Shown here piece after piece: positions 17,515 through 25,426 of a stretch of DNA of 64,000 nt (positions within the stretch are counted from its first letter, which is position 1; each line of letters opens with the position of its first letter). Under the pieces are notes generated by a model that had not been told where the DNA came from, ran no database searches, and saw only the letters and a program-made list of their open reading frames with translations. Source of the DNA: Archangium violaceum (lineage in GTDB: Bacteria > Myxococcota > Myxococcia > Myxococcales > Myxococcaceae); assembly GCF_016859125.1 (NCBI RefSeq), contig NZ_CP069338.1:12527501-12591500 (forward strand). Reading direction: 5' to 3'. The position numbers were made by a program, and so were the translations under genes.

Positions 17515-18093
17515 TCAGAAGATCTTCGGGCGGTAGTTGTGCTCCGCGTCGAGCACGCCCATGAAGCGCAGGCCTGCCGCGCCATCGAGGTCGCCGGGGT
17601 AGAAGAGAACGGTTGGAACGTGGACGCGGCCCTTGAGCTGCTCGAGCAGCGAGAAGGTGCGGTACACGGGGAACAGCGCGCCGGTGCGCAGGATGAAGAC
17701 GATGTCGTGGAGCGGGTCCCCATCCTCCGGGAGCTGCGACGCGACGAGGTCGACGAGCGACGACTCGCCCTCGGAGAGCACAGCGTGGACCGTCTCGACC
17801 ACGGTCTCGGTGCCGAGCTCGCGCTCGACGTCGAACCACTCAGGCAGCGGGCGCTGCAGGCGCATGGCGGCGTCGAGGCACTGGGCCAGCGAGATGCGGT
17901 GAACGCGCTTGCCCTTCTGTTCGAGGCGAGTCTCCAGCAGCTTCACTTGCTGGCGCAGCGGGAACTCGTCCTCCGGGTCATAGCGGAAGATCGCGTAGGG
18001 CATGTCGTGGTACGCGCTGATGCGTTGCCGGGGGTCGGGCAGCTCGAGGACGGGCTCAAGGTTCTGCTTGATGCGGTGTTCGAGGTCGCTCAT
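17515..18093 (-). CDS. brxB: BrxB, BREX protein
   Basis: 192 aa starting MSDLEHRIKQNLEPVLEL, overlapping the brxA stop (ATGA). The sequence shows the family's conserved middle (YAIFRYDPEDEF) and C-terminus (VPTVLFYPGDLDGAAGLRFMG...YRPKIF), typical of the DUF1788/BrxB family. BrxB is a small core protein of unknown biochemical role found directly upstream of brxC in type 1 and related systems. No catalytic motif is visible. Confidence 0.92.
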   Translation of the reverse strand: MSDLEHRIKQNLEPVLELPDPRQRISAYHDMPYAIFRYDPEDEFPLRQQVKLLETRLEQKGKRVHRISLAQCLDAAMRLQRPLPEWFDVERELGTETVVETVHAVLSEGESSLVDLVASQLPEDGDPLHDIVFILRTGALFPVYRTFSLLEQLKGRVHVPTVLFYPGDLDGAAGLRFMGVLDAEHNYRPKIF

Positions 18094-18875
18094 GCAACCA
18101 TCCTCTCTGCGTACTCGGTGGTCGTGTTGCAGGGCAGCGAGAGCTGCACGAGGCTGCCAGCGACCTGGTATTCGAGCTTGCGGTACTGATGGAGCCGCAG
18201 CAGTTCGTGCTCGACGTCGGAGGGGCGCATGAGGAACAGGCGCCACTCGGCCGAGGCGACGAGCTTCGACGGGCTCAGCTTCGCGTCGCGCATCGCGTGG
18301 AGCAGGTAGAGGAAGCTGCGCTCGGGTAGGTGGAACGAGACGAACTCCTTGGCGACCGAGCCGCGCAGGAGGCCGAAGTCGACGGCCATCTTGAGCAGGC
18401 CCGCCGCCACGCGTTTGGTGGTCTGCTCGGACCACGCGTGCTCGGTTGTGCCGCCACGCTTGCCGATGTCGCCCAGGTACTTCTCGACGTCCTCGGTGTG
18501 GACGCGGAACGCGCCGCCGTCGTAGGCGCTGAAGAGCCAGCTCTCGAGGAAGTCGCGGACGAGGAACTCGTCGCGAGTCATGTGCCAGAGGAGCAGCGGC
18601 TTCCACTCCTCGATGGGCAAACCGCGCTTCGCCAGCACGACGAGGGGGCGGTCGCGGCGGTCGGGGTCAAAGCGACGGTTCAGCACCTTGGCGACGTCGC
18701 GGAGCCATGTGGCGCTCTTCGCGCCGATGAAGTTCTGCTCACGCAGGCGGTCGAGGTTCTCGCGCTTCGAACGCTCGAAGTCCCACGCCGCGAACACGGC
18801 GTAGGTCTCCTCGATCATCGCGCCCTTCACGACGGTGAAGGACGAGGCGACGTTCGCGCGCGAGCCAGCCTTCAT
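18090..18875 (-). CDS. brxA: BrxA, NusB-like BREX protein
   Basis: 261 aa starting MKAGSRANVASSFTVVKGAM, overlapping the brxE stop (ATGA). It contains the DUF1819/BrxA pattern, including FAAWDFERSKRENLDRLREQN and LLLWHMTRDEFLVRDFL. BrxA homologues have a NusB-like fold and bind nucleic acid. It is the first of the universal type 1 genes here, but is itself preceded by brxE and a regulator, which is not the textbook type 1 order. Confidence 0.92.
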   Translation of the reverse strand: MKAGSRANVASSFTVVKGAMIEETYAVFAAWDFERSKRENLDRLREQNFIGAKSATWLRDVAKVLNRRFDPDRRDRPLVVLAKRGLPIEEWKPLLLWHMTRDEFLVRDFLESWLFSAYDGGAFRVHTEDVEKYLGDIGKRGGTTEHAWSEQTTKRVAAGLLKMAVDFGLLRGSVAKEFVSFHLPERSFLYLLHAMRDAKLSPSKLVASAEWRLFLMRPSDVEHELLRLHQYRKLEYQVAGSLVQLSLPCNTTTEYAERMVA

Positions 18876-19435
18876 GCTTCGGCCTTCCTCGCGTAGGGGA
18901 CGGCCAGCGCGGAGGGCTCGCCGCGCGCGAAGCCGAGCGCCAGGAGCGCGACGTCGGCGTCGGTGCCTGAGAAGATGCCTGGCAACGGGACGGCGCGGCC
19001 CTCGGCCGAGCGCTTCAGCTTGCCGTAGGCCTCGACGTCGCGCGCCTCGACCAGCTCGAAGGCGCGCAGGACCTCGATGAGGTCGGTGCCCAAGAGCGAC
19101 TCGAGCTTCTCGAAGAACGCGGTCCACTCTCCCGCGTGGTCGAGCCAGTGCTCCCAGCGCGCGTCGAAGGCCTCCTCGATGGACTCGGGTAGGCGCCAGA
19201 GCGTGACGCAACCGGGGGGCTCGAAGACCTCGGAGCAGCGGTGGGCGGCGACCGCGAACACCGAGCGCGCCTGCGCGAAGCGGTGCGTGCGCGGGAAGCC
19301 ACGCCGAAGGGCAGCAGCACCGAGGCGTCCGAGCTGGCCCTTAGTGTTCCACCACTTCGCGAGGTCCATCTCGCCGAAGCGCGCCACGACGAGGCGCAGC
19401 TTGAGCAAGCGATCGAGGTCGAGATCCGTGCTCAC
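18872..19435 (-). CDS. brxE: BrxE family protein
   Basis: 187 aa from a GTG that overlaps the stop of the HTH gene (GTGA). The N-terminus (DLDRLLKLRLVVARFGEMDLAKWWNTKGQLGRLGAAALRRGFPRTH) and the 'HRCSEVF...GCVTLWRLP' segment match what I know of BrxE, a protein described in type 6 BREX with BrxD and BrxHI. Here neither BrxD nor BrxHI is present; BrxL occupies the effector place instead. No catalytic motif is visible, and its function is unknown. Confidence 0.8.
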   Translation of the reverse strand: MSTDLDLDRLLKLRLVVARFGEMDLAKWWNTKGQLGRLGAAALRRGFPRTHRFAQARSVFAVAAHRCSEVFEPPGCVTLWRLPESIEEAFDARWEHWLDHAGEWTAFFEKLESLLGTDLIEVLRAFELVEARDVEAYGKLKRSAEGRAVPLPGIFSGTDADVALLALGFARGEPSALAVPYARKAEA

Positions 19436-19641
19436 CGGGCGCCTCCCCTGTCGGCGCCATCGTCGGCGTCAGCGCCGCCCGCTCGCACCCACTCGTCGAC
19501 CTCAGAGAGCTTGAACTTCCACAAGCGCCCGATTTTGTGGGCGGGGAGGTTCCGGCTCTCGATCCAGCGGTAGACGGAATCCTTCGCGACCCCGAGGTGC
19601 TTGGCGACGTCTTCTACGGAAGCCCAAGGCTCTGTCGTCAT
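19432..19641 (-). CDS. Excisionase/MerR-type HTH protein, probable BREX regulator
   Basis: 69 aa. I chose ATG at 19641 (MTTEPWASVEDVAKHLG); the frame is open 23 codons further up but lacks similarity there. Residues ~7-53 form an HTH_17 DNA-binding domain: SVEDVAKHLGVAKDSVYRWI, then GRLWKFKLSEVDEWV. It is the first gene of the BREX operon and overlaps brxE. Many BREX loci have an autoregulator at this place (BrxR, a WYL protein), but this is a different, much smaller family. Control of BREX expression is inferred from position. Confidence 0.75.
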   Translation of the reverse strand: MTTEPWASVEDVAKHLGVAKDSVYRWIESRNLPAHKIGRLWKFKLSEVDEWVRAGGADADDGADRGGAR

Positions 19642-19796
19642 CGGCTCCGCTCCGATTGGGTGGGGACCACTGCGCACCGGAGCAGGGTACGCGGAGCCAG
19701 CCCAGCCCACAAGAGCCGACTAGAGTCGAAAAGACCAGAGGAGCGATCCGGGAGTCCGAACGGGCTACCGGTGGACGCGCGCGTGCCCTTTTCGGG
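19642..19796. promoter_or_regulatory. Region upstream of the BREX operon
   Basis: 155 bp between the first BREX gene and the stop of the serine-recombinase operon, both on the minus strand. The BREX promoter must lie here or further right. I see no clear -35/-10 pair. It is also a candidate place for the prophage attachment-site crossover, because it separates defence locus and integration module. Confidence 0.35.
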
Positions 19797-20252
19797 TCAT
19801 AGGCGGTTCGTCTCGTCGGCGCGCTCCGCCATCAGCTTCGCCCACGCCGCCCGCTGCTCCACCCAGCGCCCGGCGTGGGCCACCGCCCGGAGGGCCCGCT
19901 CGCTGAGCGGCTCCACCCCATCCACCGCCTCCAGGTGGAGCACCTGGTCCTGCAGGTCCGGCGCGAGCAGCAGCAGGTCCAGCAACTGCGTCACCCGAGC
20001 CCTCGTCAGCCCCAGCCGCCGAGCTACCGTTGCCCGGTCCGGAACCAGCCCCCGGTCGATGGCCCCCTGGATGTGGTGCGCCAGGGCGAGCATCCGGGCC
20101 ACGAGCGCCGGCCGGCGAACGGGAGCTGGCGGCGGGGGTGGCGGGGCCTCCTGGAAGACCACGCGCTTCTTCCGCTTCTCGCGGAACAGTGTCCCCACCA
20201 GCACTCGGCGATCGGCGGGCTGCGACTTCTCCTCGGGGGTGGCGTCGCTCAT
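19797..20252 (-). CDS. ParB-like HTH protein of the recombinase operon
   Basis: 151 aa starting MSDATPEEKSQPADRR, ATGA overlap with the recombinase stop. After a basic, proline-rich linker (PPPPPPAPVRRP), residues ~70-105 read VPDRATVARRLGLTRARVTQLLDLLLLAPDLQDQVL, a helix-turn-helix resembling the KorB/ParB HTH. It probably binds DNA near the recombinase, as a directionality or repressor-type partner; this is inferred from linkage. No nuclease or NTPase motif is seen. Confidence 0.65.
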   Translation of the reverse strand: MSDATPEEKSQPADRRVLVGTLFREKRKKRVVFQEAPPPPPPAPVRRPALVARMLALAHHIQGAIDRGLVPDRATVARRLGLTRARVTQLLDLLLLAPDLQDQVLHLEAVDGVEPLSERALRAVAHAGRWVEQRAAWAKLMAERADETNRL

Positions 20253-21826
20253 GCCGCAACCTCCTGTCCCTCAGCCCCCGGGGCAGAGGCGCCTACCTCG
20301 GGGTCCGCGGCGAAGTTCACGAGGTGCACCTCCACCTGCTCGCCCTGCTCGTCCACCACCACCTTCTCCACCAGCGCCCGGAGGAGCCGCCCCCGGTTGG
20401 GTGCCGTCAGCACCTCCCACACGCGGGCGAAGTCCCCAAGGGCCCGAGCCACCCACTCCCCCTCGGCGCGCTGTTCCTCCAGCGCCTCCAGGGTGCGCTC
20501 CACCTCGGCCAGGTTCCCCTCCAGCACCGCCAGCCGCTCGCTCTCCTGCTCCAGACGCTGGGCCACCGCCTCGCGCGCCCTGCCCTCCACCTGCGTCAGT
20601 TCCGCCACGTACCGCGCCACGCTGGTCGAGGCCTTTGCAATCTCCGCTGGCATCTGTGCCCGACGCTTCTTCAGCCCCTCTCGCCGCACCTGGAGGTACT
20701 TCTCCAGCGCAGCTCGCGCCTCCGCCACCAGGGTCCCGTCCGCTGTCGCCTCAATGATGCGGGCGATGACGTACTCCTCGATGGCGGGCGCCGGCAGCGC
20801 CTTCACCGGACACGCCTCCTTGCCCTGCTTGTCGCGCGTGGTGCAGCGGTAGTAGCGGTACTCCTTCTGCCCCCGCCGAGTGGAGCCGGGCGTCATGGCC
20901 TCCCCGCAGGCTCCGCAGCGCAGCAGCCCTCGCAGCACGTAGGCCGGGTTGAGGCCGCGCGTCCCCACCGCCTTCTCCCGCCCCTCCAGCATCCGCTGGA
21001 CCCGCTGCCAGCGGGTGCGCTCCACCAGCGCCGGCTGCTCCCCCTCGAAGAGCTCACCCCCGCTCTGCATCAACCCCGCGTACACCGGGTTGCGCAGCAC
21101 CCTGCCCACCGCCCCCTTCGTCCACCCGAGCGCCTTCTTCCCCCTCCTCACCCGCGTCGGCTTCGGCAGCAGCTTCTTCTCGTTGAGTAGCCGCGCCACC
21201 TGCCCCAGGCCCCCGTGCTGCTGGTACAGCTCGAACACCTCCCTCACCACCTCCGCCTCCAGCTCGTTCACCTCCAGGCGCTTGTCCCGCACCTCGTACC
21301 CCAGCGGCACCGGGCCCCCCGTCCACTTCCCCTTCCTCCTCGCCGCCGCCATCTTGTCCCGCGTCCGCTCGGCGATCATCTCCCGCTCGAACTCCGCGAA
21401 GCTCATCAGCATGTGGAGGGTGAGCCGCCCCATGGCATCCGCAGTGGAGAAGTTCTGCGTCACCGACACGAAGGAGGCTCCCGCGGCGTTGAACCGCTCC
21501 ATCACCTTCGCGAAGTCCAGCAGTGAGCGGCTCAGCCGGTCCACCTTGTAGACGACCACCACGTCCACCTTGCCCGCCTCGAGGTCCGCCAGCAGCCGCT
21601 GGAAGGCGGGGCGCTCAAGGTTGGCGCCGGTGAAGCCCCCATCATCGTACCGCTCGGGCACGAGCACCCAGCCGGGCTGCCGCTGGATGTAGGCCGCGCA
21701 CGCCTCGCGCTGCGCCTCCAAGCTGTTGAATTCCTGCTCCAGCCCCATGGAGGTGGACTTGCGGGTGTAGATGGCGCACCGCTTCGTCTCGTTGGGGGCG
21801 GGTGCCTTCGGTTGTCGCCGCTTCAT
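20249..21826 (-). CDS. Large serine recombinase (phage integrase)
   Basis: 525 aa. The N-terminal resolvase domain holds the catalytic serine in IYTRKSTSMG (Ser24) and the arginines of VYKVDRLSRSLLDF. The recombinase domain follows (GYEVRDKRLEVNELEAEVVREVF), then a zinc ribbon (LRCGACGEAM ... YYRCTTRDKQGKEACP) and a coiled C-terminus (RQRLEQESERLAVLEGNLAEVE). This architecture catalyses unidirectional attP x attB integration. It lies in a five-gene minus-strand cluster, overlapping its neighbours by 4 bases on both sides, and is the most likely integrase of the prophage to its right. Confidence 0.93.
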   Translation of the reverse strand: MKRRQPKAPAPNETKRCAIYTRKSTSMGLEQEFNSLEAQREACAAYIQRQPGWVLVPERYDDGGFTGANLERPAFQRLLADLEAGKVDVVVVYKVDRLSRSLLDFAKVMERFNAAGASFVSVTQNFSTADAMGRLTLHMLMSFAEFEREMIAERTRDKMAAARRKGKWTGGPVPLGYEVRDKRLEVNELEAEVVREVFELYQQHGGLGQVARLLNEKKLLPKPTRVRRGKKALGWTKGAVGRVLRNPVYAGLMQSGGELFEGEQPALVERTRWQRVQRMLEGREKAVGTRGLNPAYVLRGLLRCGACGEAMTPGSTRRGQKEYRYYRCTTRDKQGKEACPVKALPAPAIEEYVIARIIEATADGTLVAEARAALEKYLQVRREGLKKRRAQMPAEIAKASTSVARYVAELTQVEGRAREAVAQRLEQESERLAVLEGNLAEVERTLEALEEQRAEGEWVARALGDFARVWEVLTAPNRGRLLRALVEKVVVDEQGEQVEVHLVNFAADPEVGASAPGAEGQEVAA

Positions 21827-22005
21827 ACGCCCTCCCGCTTCGGCTGAGGTTGCTCACCCTCCGAGGGCTTGCCGCGCTCGGCGAGCGCCAGCAACCGCTC
21901 CAGATTGTCATTGAGCCGCGTGAGCTGTCGCACGAGCGCCGGCAGCGTCGATTCGTAGTACCGGTACCCCATACGGGTGGCGTGGAACGGAATCTCGCTG
22001 CTCAT
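21823..22005 (-). CDS. Small protein of the recombinase operon
   Basis: 60 aa starting MSSEIPFHATRMGYRYYEST, with ATGA overlaps both to the upstream DUF2924 gene and to the recombinase. It contains an amphipathic middle (LPALVRQLTRLNDNLERLLALAERG) and a charged tail. I recognise no family. Its tight coupling suggests it works with the recombinase. Confidence 0.6.
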   Translation of the reverse strand: MSSEIPFHATRMGYRYYESTLPALVRQLTRLNDNLERLLALAERGKPSEGEQPQPKREGV

Positions 22006-22535
22006 CGCTCTGCCTCCGGGCTCGGCTGGGGGCCGGTGGGCTTCTGCAGGTTGAAGAAGAGGAAGCCATTCCACGCGGTGCCGGTGATGCGCCGGGCGAT
22101 GCTGGAGAGCGTCTTGTACAGCTCGCCTTGGTACTCGAAACCCTGCTCGCGCACCGTCACCCGGTGCTCCACTCCCTGAAAGAGGCGGACGAGGACCGTT
22201 CCGGGAGGTGGGAGCCGCGGGTCTCTCTTCTGGGCGGGCGGCGTGGGGTGGAGCGCCGCCTGCCGCATCCTCCACCGCTCCGGCAGCTCGTCTCCGAGCT
22301 CGACGATTTTCGCCAGTGCCCGCTCGGGCAGCCCCCCCTCGGCGAGTTCCTGGATACGCCAGGCGAGGCGCTTACGCAGGTAGTCCTTGTTGCGAGAGCC
22401 TGTGGGCTCGCCGTACAGCTCGCGGTACTTCTCCGCCAGCTCGGGCACGGACATGTGCTCCAGCGCCGCGAGCTGGGTGGGAACGTCGCCGAGCTCGCGT
22501 GCGGCAGCGCGGGCTCGGCCGGGGTGGTTGGCCAT
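22002..22535 (-). CDS. DUF2924 family protein
   Basis: 177 aa starting MANHPGRARAAARELG, with a good ribosome binding site (AGGAGG about 8 bases upstream). The core reads MSVPELAEKYRELYGEPTGSRNKDYLRKRLAWRIQE, followed by LPPPGTVLVRLFQGVEHRVTV and FEYQGELYKTLSSIARRITGTAWNGFLFF. This is the DUF2924 pattern (PF11149), a family that often sits next to serine recombinases in phage-like elements. The function is unknown. It likely supports integration or excision. Confidence 0.8.
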   Translation of the reverse strand: MANHPGRARAAARELGDVPTQLAALEHMSVPELAEKYRELYGEPTGSRNKDYLRKRLAWRIQELAEGGLPERALAKIVELGDELPERWRMRQAALHPTPPAQKRDPRLPPPGTVLVRLFQGVEHRVTVREQGFEYQGELYKTLSSIARRITGTAWNGFLFFNLQKPTGPQPSPEAER

Positions 22536-22629
22536 GGTGGTGCCTCCTTCCTCGCGAGCCTCATGCTCGCGGGCAGGGGGCATGACGGCTCTGTCCCCGC
22601 TGGAAGACAAGGCGAGAGCCAGAGTGATT

Positions 22630-22842
22630 TCAGGCACTTACACCACCCCCTCGCCTGCTTGCCCGCTCCTCTGGATGCGCCTGCTGCTCGCGCACAAGGA
22701 GGGTGAAGAGTCCCTCGGCGATGACGTCGAGCGCCTCAGCGCGGCGCTGGCGAAGATCCGCCAAGCGGGCCGAGCGCGCCTCGTCGGTGATGGAGGCTGG
22801 CTGGCTGTTCCAGGTGATGGGGGACAGGGTCTTCGCGCTCAT
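22630..22842 (-). CDS. Small conserved-looking protein upstream of DUF2924 gene
   Basis: 70 aa starting MSAKTLSPITWNSQPASITDEARSARL; an in-frame ATG 13 codons earlier (22881) is also possible. Residues 20-50 are strongly helical and charged (LADLRQRRAEALDVIAEGLFTLLVREQQ), and the tail is Arg/Gly-rich. It is probably the first gene of the recombinase operon, 94 bases ahead of the DUF2924 gene. No family was recognised. The codon use and a sensible protein composition support it over the overlapping frames. Confidence 0.5.
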   Translation of the reverse strand: MSAKTLSPITWNSQPASITDEARSARLADLRQRRAEALDVIAEGLFTLLVREQQAHPEERASRRGGGVSA

Positions 22843-22881
22843 CACCAGGGAAAAGCAGGCGAAGACTCCAGAGTGGGACAT

Positions 22882-23031
22882 CCTGGTTTTCGCTCCCGCC
22901 CCCCCCCTGGACGAGCCCCCTTCCCCGCCGTAGATCGTCGGAATCAGTCCTACCGAAACCGCTCTACCCCACGGGTTCCGACGCTCCCCCAGGAGCACCG
23001 CCCTGGAGGTGGAGCCTGGGGGAGACGCTGG
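22882..23031. promoter_or_regulatory. Divergent gap between recombinase operon and two-gene module
   Basis: About 150 bp between leftward and rightward transcription units, so both promoters should lie here. It contains a C-rich tract (CCCGCCCCCCCCTGG) near 22900 and a GGAGACGCTGG stretch directly before the ATG at 23032. No clear promoter hexamers or operator dyad were found by eye. Confidence 0.3.
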
Positions 23032-24222
23032 ATGCATAGAGAGTGGAACCCGAAATCGTTCTTCCGCCACCTGACTCCTGAGGTCGTCACTCTGTTCACG
23101 GGCAGTTCGGGCGTCAATCTCATGGTGAATGACAAGGGACCACCGGGAGACCAGCTCTACCGAGCATGGAAAGCACTCCCCGAAGATCAGCAGCGCCGCC
23201 TCGAGACAGAGTTGCTGCCGGTCAACGACATGTGCTCGACGCACGCAAGACCGTATCTCGAGAATACCGCCCGCGCCGTCTGGACCAACGGCAAAGCGAA
23301 TCTTGTCGAGGAGAGCCGCGCATGGACAACGCAGGACCTCGCGCTCCGACTCTTCATCGACAGCCGCCGCTCATTCTTCGATGCCTACAAGAACTACACC
23401 GTCGATAGCATGGAGCACGGCACGGAGTATCGTGGGCGGCGCCACGTGGCGCTTGAGCCATCCTCGACGTCGAAGCAACAGATGAGGGAGGCGATGCAGC
23501 AGCACTTCCGCGAGACAGCCCTGGGTGCACGCTGCCAGATCGAGGATTACGCCAACAAGGAGAAGTTCGCGCTCTTCGTCTACTACGAGGATGAAGTGAC
23601 GCCGATGGACCGGTTCAACACCGAGGGCGTCGTTGCGCCTGAATGGCAGCGCCCGGTTCTTCGCATTGCCGCTGTCTTCCACTTCGAGACCGCAACCCTC
23701 CAAGTGAAGGCAGCGCGCAAGGTAGAGCGAGAGAAGCTGCGCGACCTCTTCGCGAAGATCTTCGTCGGGGAGCCCGACTACTTCGAGGACACGTCGAAGA
23801 ACCCGAAGTTCTGCTTCGACCCTCTCCGCAGCCCGAACTTCGACTTCCCAACGCGCCTCGCGGACAAGATTGAGGATGTCTGTGTCGTCAAGATCGTCGC
23901 ACGCCCGCAGCACGATGATGTGCGGCGCATCAGCATTCAGCTGAAGCCGGGCCTGTCCGTCAAAGAGACGCACGAGGCGCTCGACGGCTACGGCATCGAC
24001 CTCACCAACGACGTCGTTGAAGGCGTCCAATTGCGCTTCCAGTTCGAAGGGAGCGGTCGCTCGAAGTGGCGGACGGTGAGCCTCTTCAATCCCGGCAGTT
24101 CGAACCTACGCGACACAGATCGCGATCGAGTGATCAGGCGTTACCTCAAGGAGTGGGGCATCGATGCCACCGTCCACCAGGCGGCCGTGGCCGCTCCTAT
24201 TCTCCAAGATACGGCGAGCTGA
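23032..24222 (+). CDS. Uncharacterised protein A of a two-gene module
   Basis: 396 aa starting MHREWNPKSFFRHLTPEVV; the frame is open further upstream, but that part overlaps the leftward genes and lacks protein-like composition. No signal peptide, membrane segment or known catalytic motif is visible. The middle has alternating hydrophobic strands (VLRIAAVFHFETATLQVKAAR, EDVCVVKIVARPQHDDVRRISIQL). It overlaps the next gene by 59 bases, so the two are surely co-expressed. It is transcribed opposite to the surrounding integration and replication genes and forms an independent cassette. I do not recognise the family and give no function; a defence role is only suggested by location. Confidence 0.7.
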   Translation: MHREWNPKSFFRHLTPEVVTLFTGSSGVNLMVNDKGPPGDQLYRAWKALPEDQQRRLETELLPVNDMCSTHARPYLENTARAVWTNGKANLVEESRAWTTQDLALRLFIDSRRSFFDAYKNYTVDSMEHGTEYRGRRHVALEPSSTSKQQMREAMQQHFRETALGARCQIEDYANKEKFALFVYYEDEVTPMDRFNTEGVVAPEWQRPVLRIAAVFHFETATLQVKAARKVEREKLRDLFAKIFVGEPDYFEDTSKNPKFCFDPLRSPNFDFPTRLADKIEDVCVVKIVARPQHDDVRRISIQLKPGLSVKETHEALDGYGIDLTNDVVEGVQLRFQFEGSGRSKWRTVSLFNPGSSNLRDTDRDRVIRRYLKEWGIDATVHQAAVAAPILQDTAS

Positions 24223-25426
24223 TCCCGCTCGCGTCAGCTATGCCGAGGTGCTGGCCGCGCACCTGGAGCCCTCGCTCCTTGTGGCCGAGGGAGTCCTTGA
24301 GTACGGCAAGGCCGACGGGTACGAGCCTCCTGGCTGTGAGCACGGATGCACACCGAATCTCGACGTTGAAACGAGAATCAGCGATGGACTCGTCGGGGTG
24401 GCCTGCCCGAATGCCCCCTACTGTTGGCCTGGATGGATGTGGGTGCCGGAACATGAGGTGAACTCGCTCCGCTGCCGCGCGTCCCTTGTATTCGCGGCTC
24501 TGCGGAAGCTGAACGGCCTCGTCGAACTCACCCAGCCCGTGCCCGCTCCCTTCGTGGCCGTCGGGCTGCTGCAAAAGCGTGGCTGCACGGTTCCTGTTGT
24601 CTGGCTCCGGTCAGCGAAGCTCGGCTTCGAGCAAGCATGTCTTGGACTGAGGAAGCAGTTGGGCGGCGACGGCCTCATTGTGCTCGTTGCAAAGGACCCG
24701 CGCGTACCGTTCCACCCAAGTGAGCGCATTGCCGTCCTTGAGCTGCTCGACGGTGCGGACGGCCACCTTGGTCTCGTCCGCGGGCTCGACATGTTCGACC
24801 CCGACTACCGAACCCGCGCCGCCTCGCGAGAGAACTCCGAACTTGACGTCGACTTCATCCACCTCCGTTTCGAGACACAACCCGATCGCCACGTTCTCCT
24901 CGTGAACGGTCACGACTTCGGCGGCTTTCGCAAGAGCGACGTGCTCTTCACGCAGCTGCTCCTCCTCGCCGCGGGACGCATCGGCGGTAGGCGCGATGGG
25001 TGGCGAAACAAAGCAGCCCTCGTTGGTGATTTCACCCCGCGTCCAGCGGCAGACGTCGTGAAGAAGGCGAACAAAGCCCTTGAGCGTCTCCGAGAAGAAC
25101 TCGCCTCTCATGACGTGCCCGGCCTGTCAGAGGACGAACTCGATGCCATCATCAAAGCCGGCCGAGGTACGGGGCGCGTGCGACTCGGCGTCCCCCCGGA
25201 GAATATTGTGCTCGATGCGTCGCTCGCGAATTTCTCATGGGTGAGCATGACGACGACCACGACGAAATCTGGGAGGCGTATCGCACCCAATGCCAGCCAA
25301 GAGGAGGGTATTGAGAAGGCGGCGCTCCTCCTGAGCGAAGCTCGGCGCCTCGGTGCGCCTGGCAGCGTGGATGCCGTGCCACCACTCCCTGCTATGAGGC
25401 GTCGCTCCAGCCATAGCGGGACTTGA
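24164..25426 (+). CDS. Uncharacterised zinc-finger-like protein B of a two-gene module
   Basis: 420 aa; the ATG at 24164 lies inside gene A, and no good later start precedes the conserved-looking part. Near residues 57-90, CEHGC...ACPNAPYC forms a four-cysteine cluster (C-x3-C, C-x5-C) that could bind zinc, followed by WPGWMWVPEHEV. The rest is mixed alpha/beta with strands such as GLIVLVAKDPRVPFHPSERIAVLELL, and a C-terminal helical part (KKANKALERLREELASHDVPGLSEDELDAII). No enzyme motif is recognised. The 3' end overlaps the convergent primase gene by 35 bases. Gene pair A/B is probably a toxin-free cargo or defence pair, but this is inference. Confidence 0.7.
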   Translation: MPPSTRRPWPLLFSKIRRADPARVSYAEVLAAHLEPSLLVAEGVLEYGKADGYEPPGCEHGCTPNLDVETRISDGLVGVACPNAPYCWPGWMWVPEHEVNSLRCRASLVFAALRKLNGLVELTQPVPAPFVAVGLLQKRGCTVPVVWLRSAKLGFEQACLGLRKQLGGDGLIVLVAKDPRVPFHPSERIAVLELLDGADGHLGLVRGLDMFDPDYRTRAASRENSELDVDFIHLRFETQPDRHVLLVNGHDFGGFRKSDVLFTQLLLLAAGRIGGRRDGWRNKAALVGDFTPRPAADVVKKANKALERLREELASHDVPGLSEDELDAIIKAGRGTGRVRLGVPPENIVLDASLANFSWVSMTTTTTKSGRRIAPNASQEEGIEKAALLLSEARRLGAPGSVDAVPPLPAMRRRSSHSGT

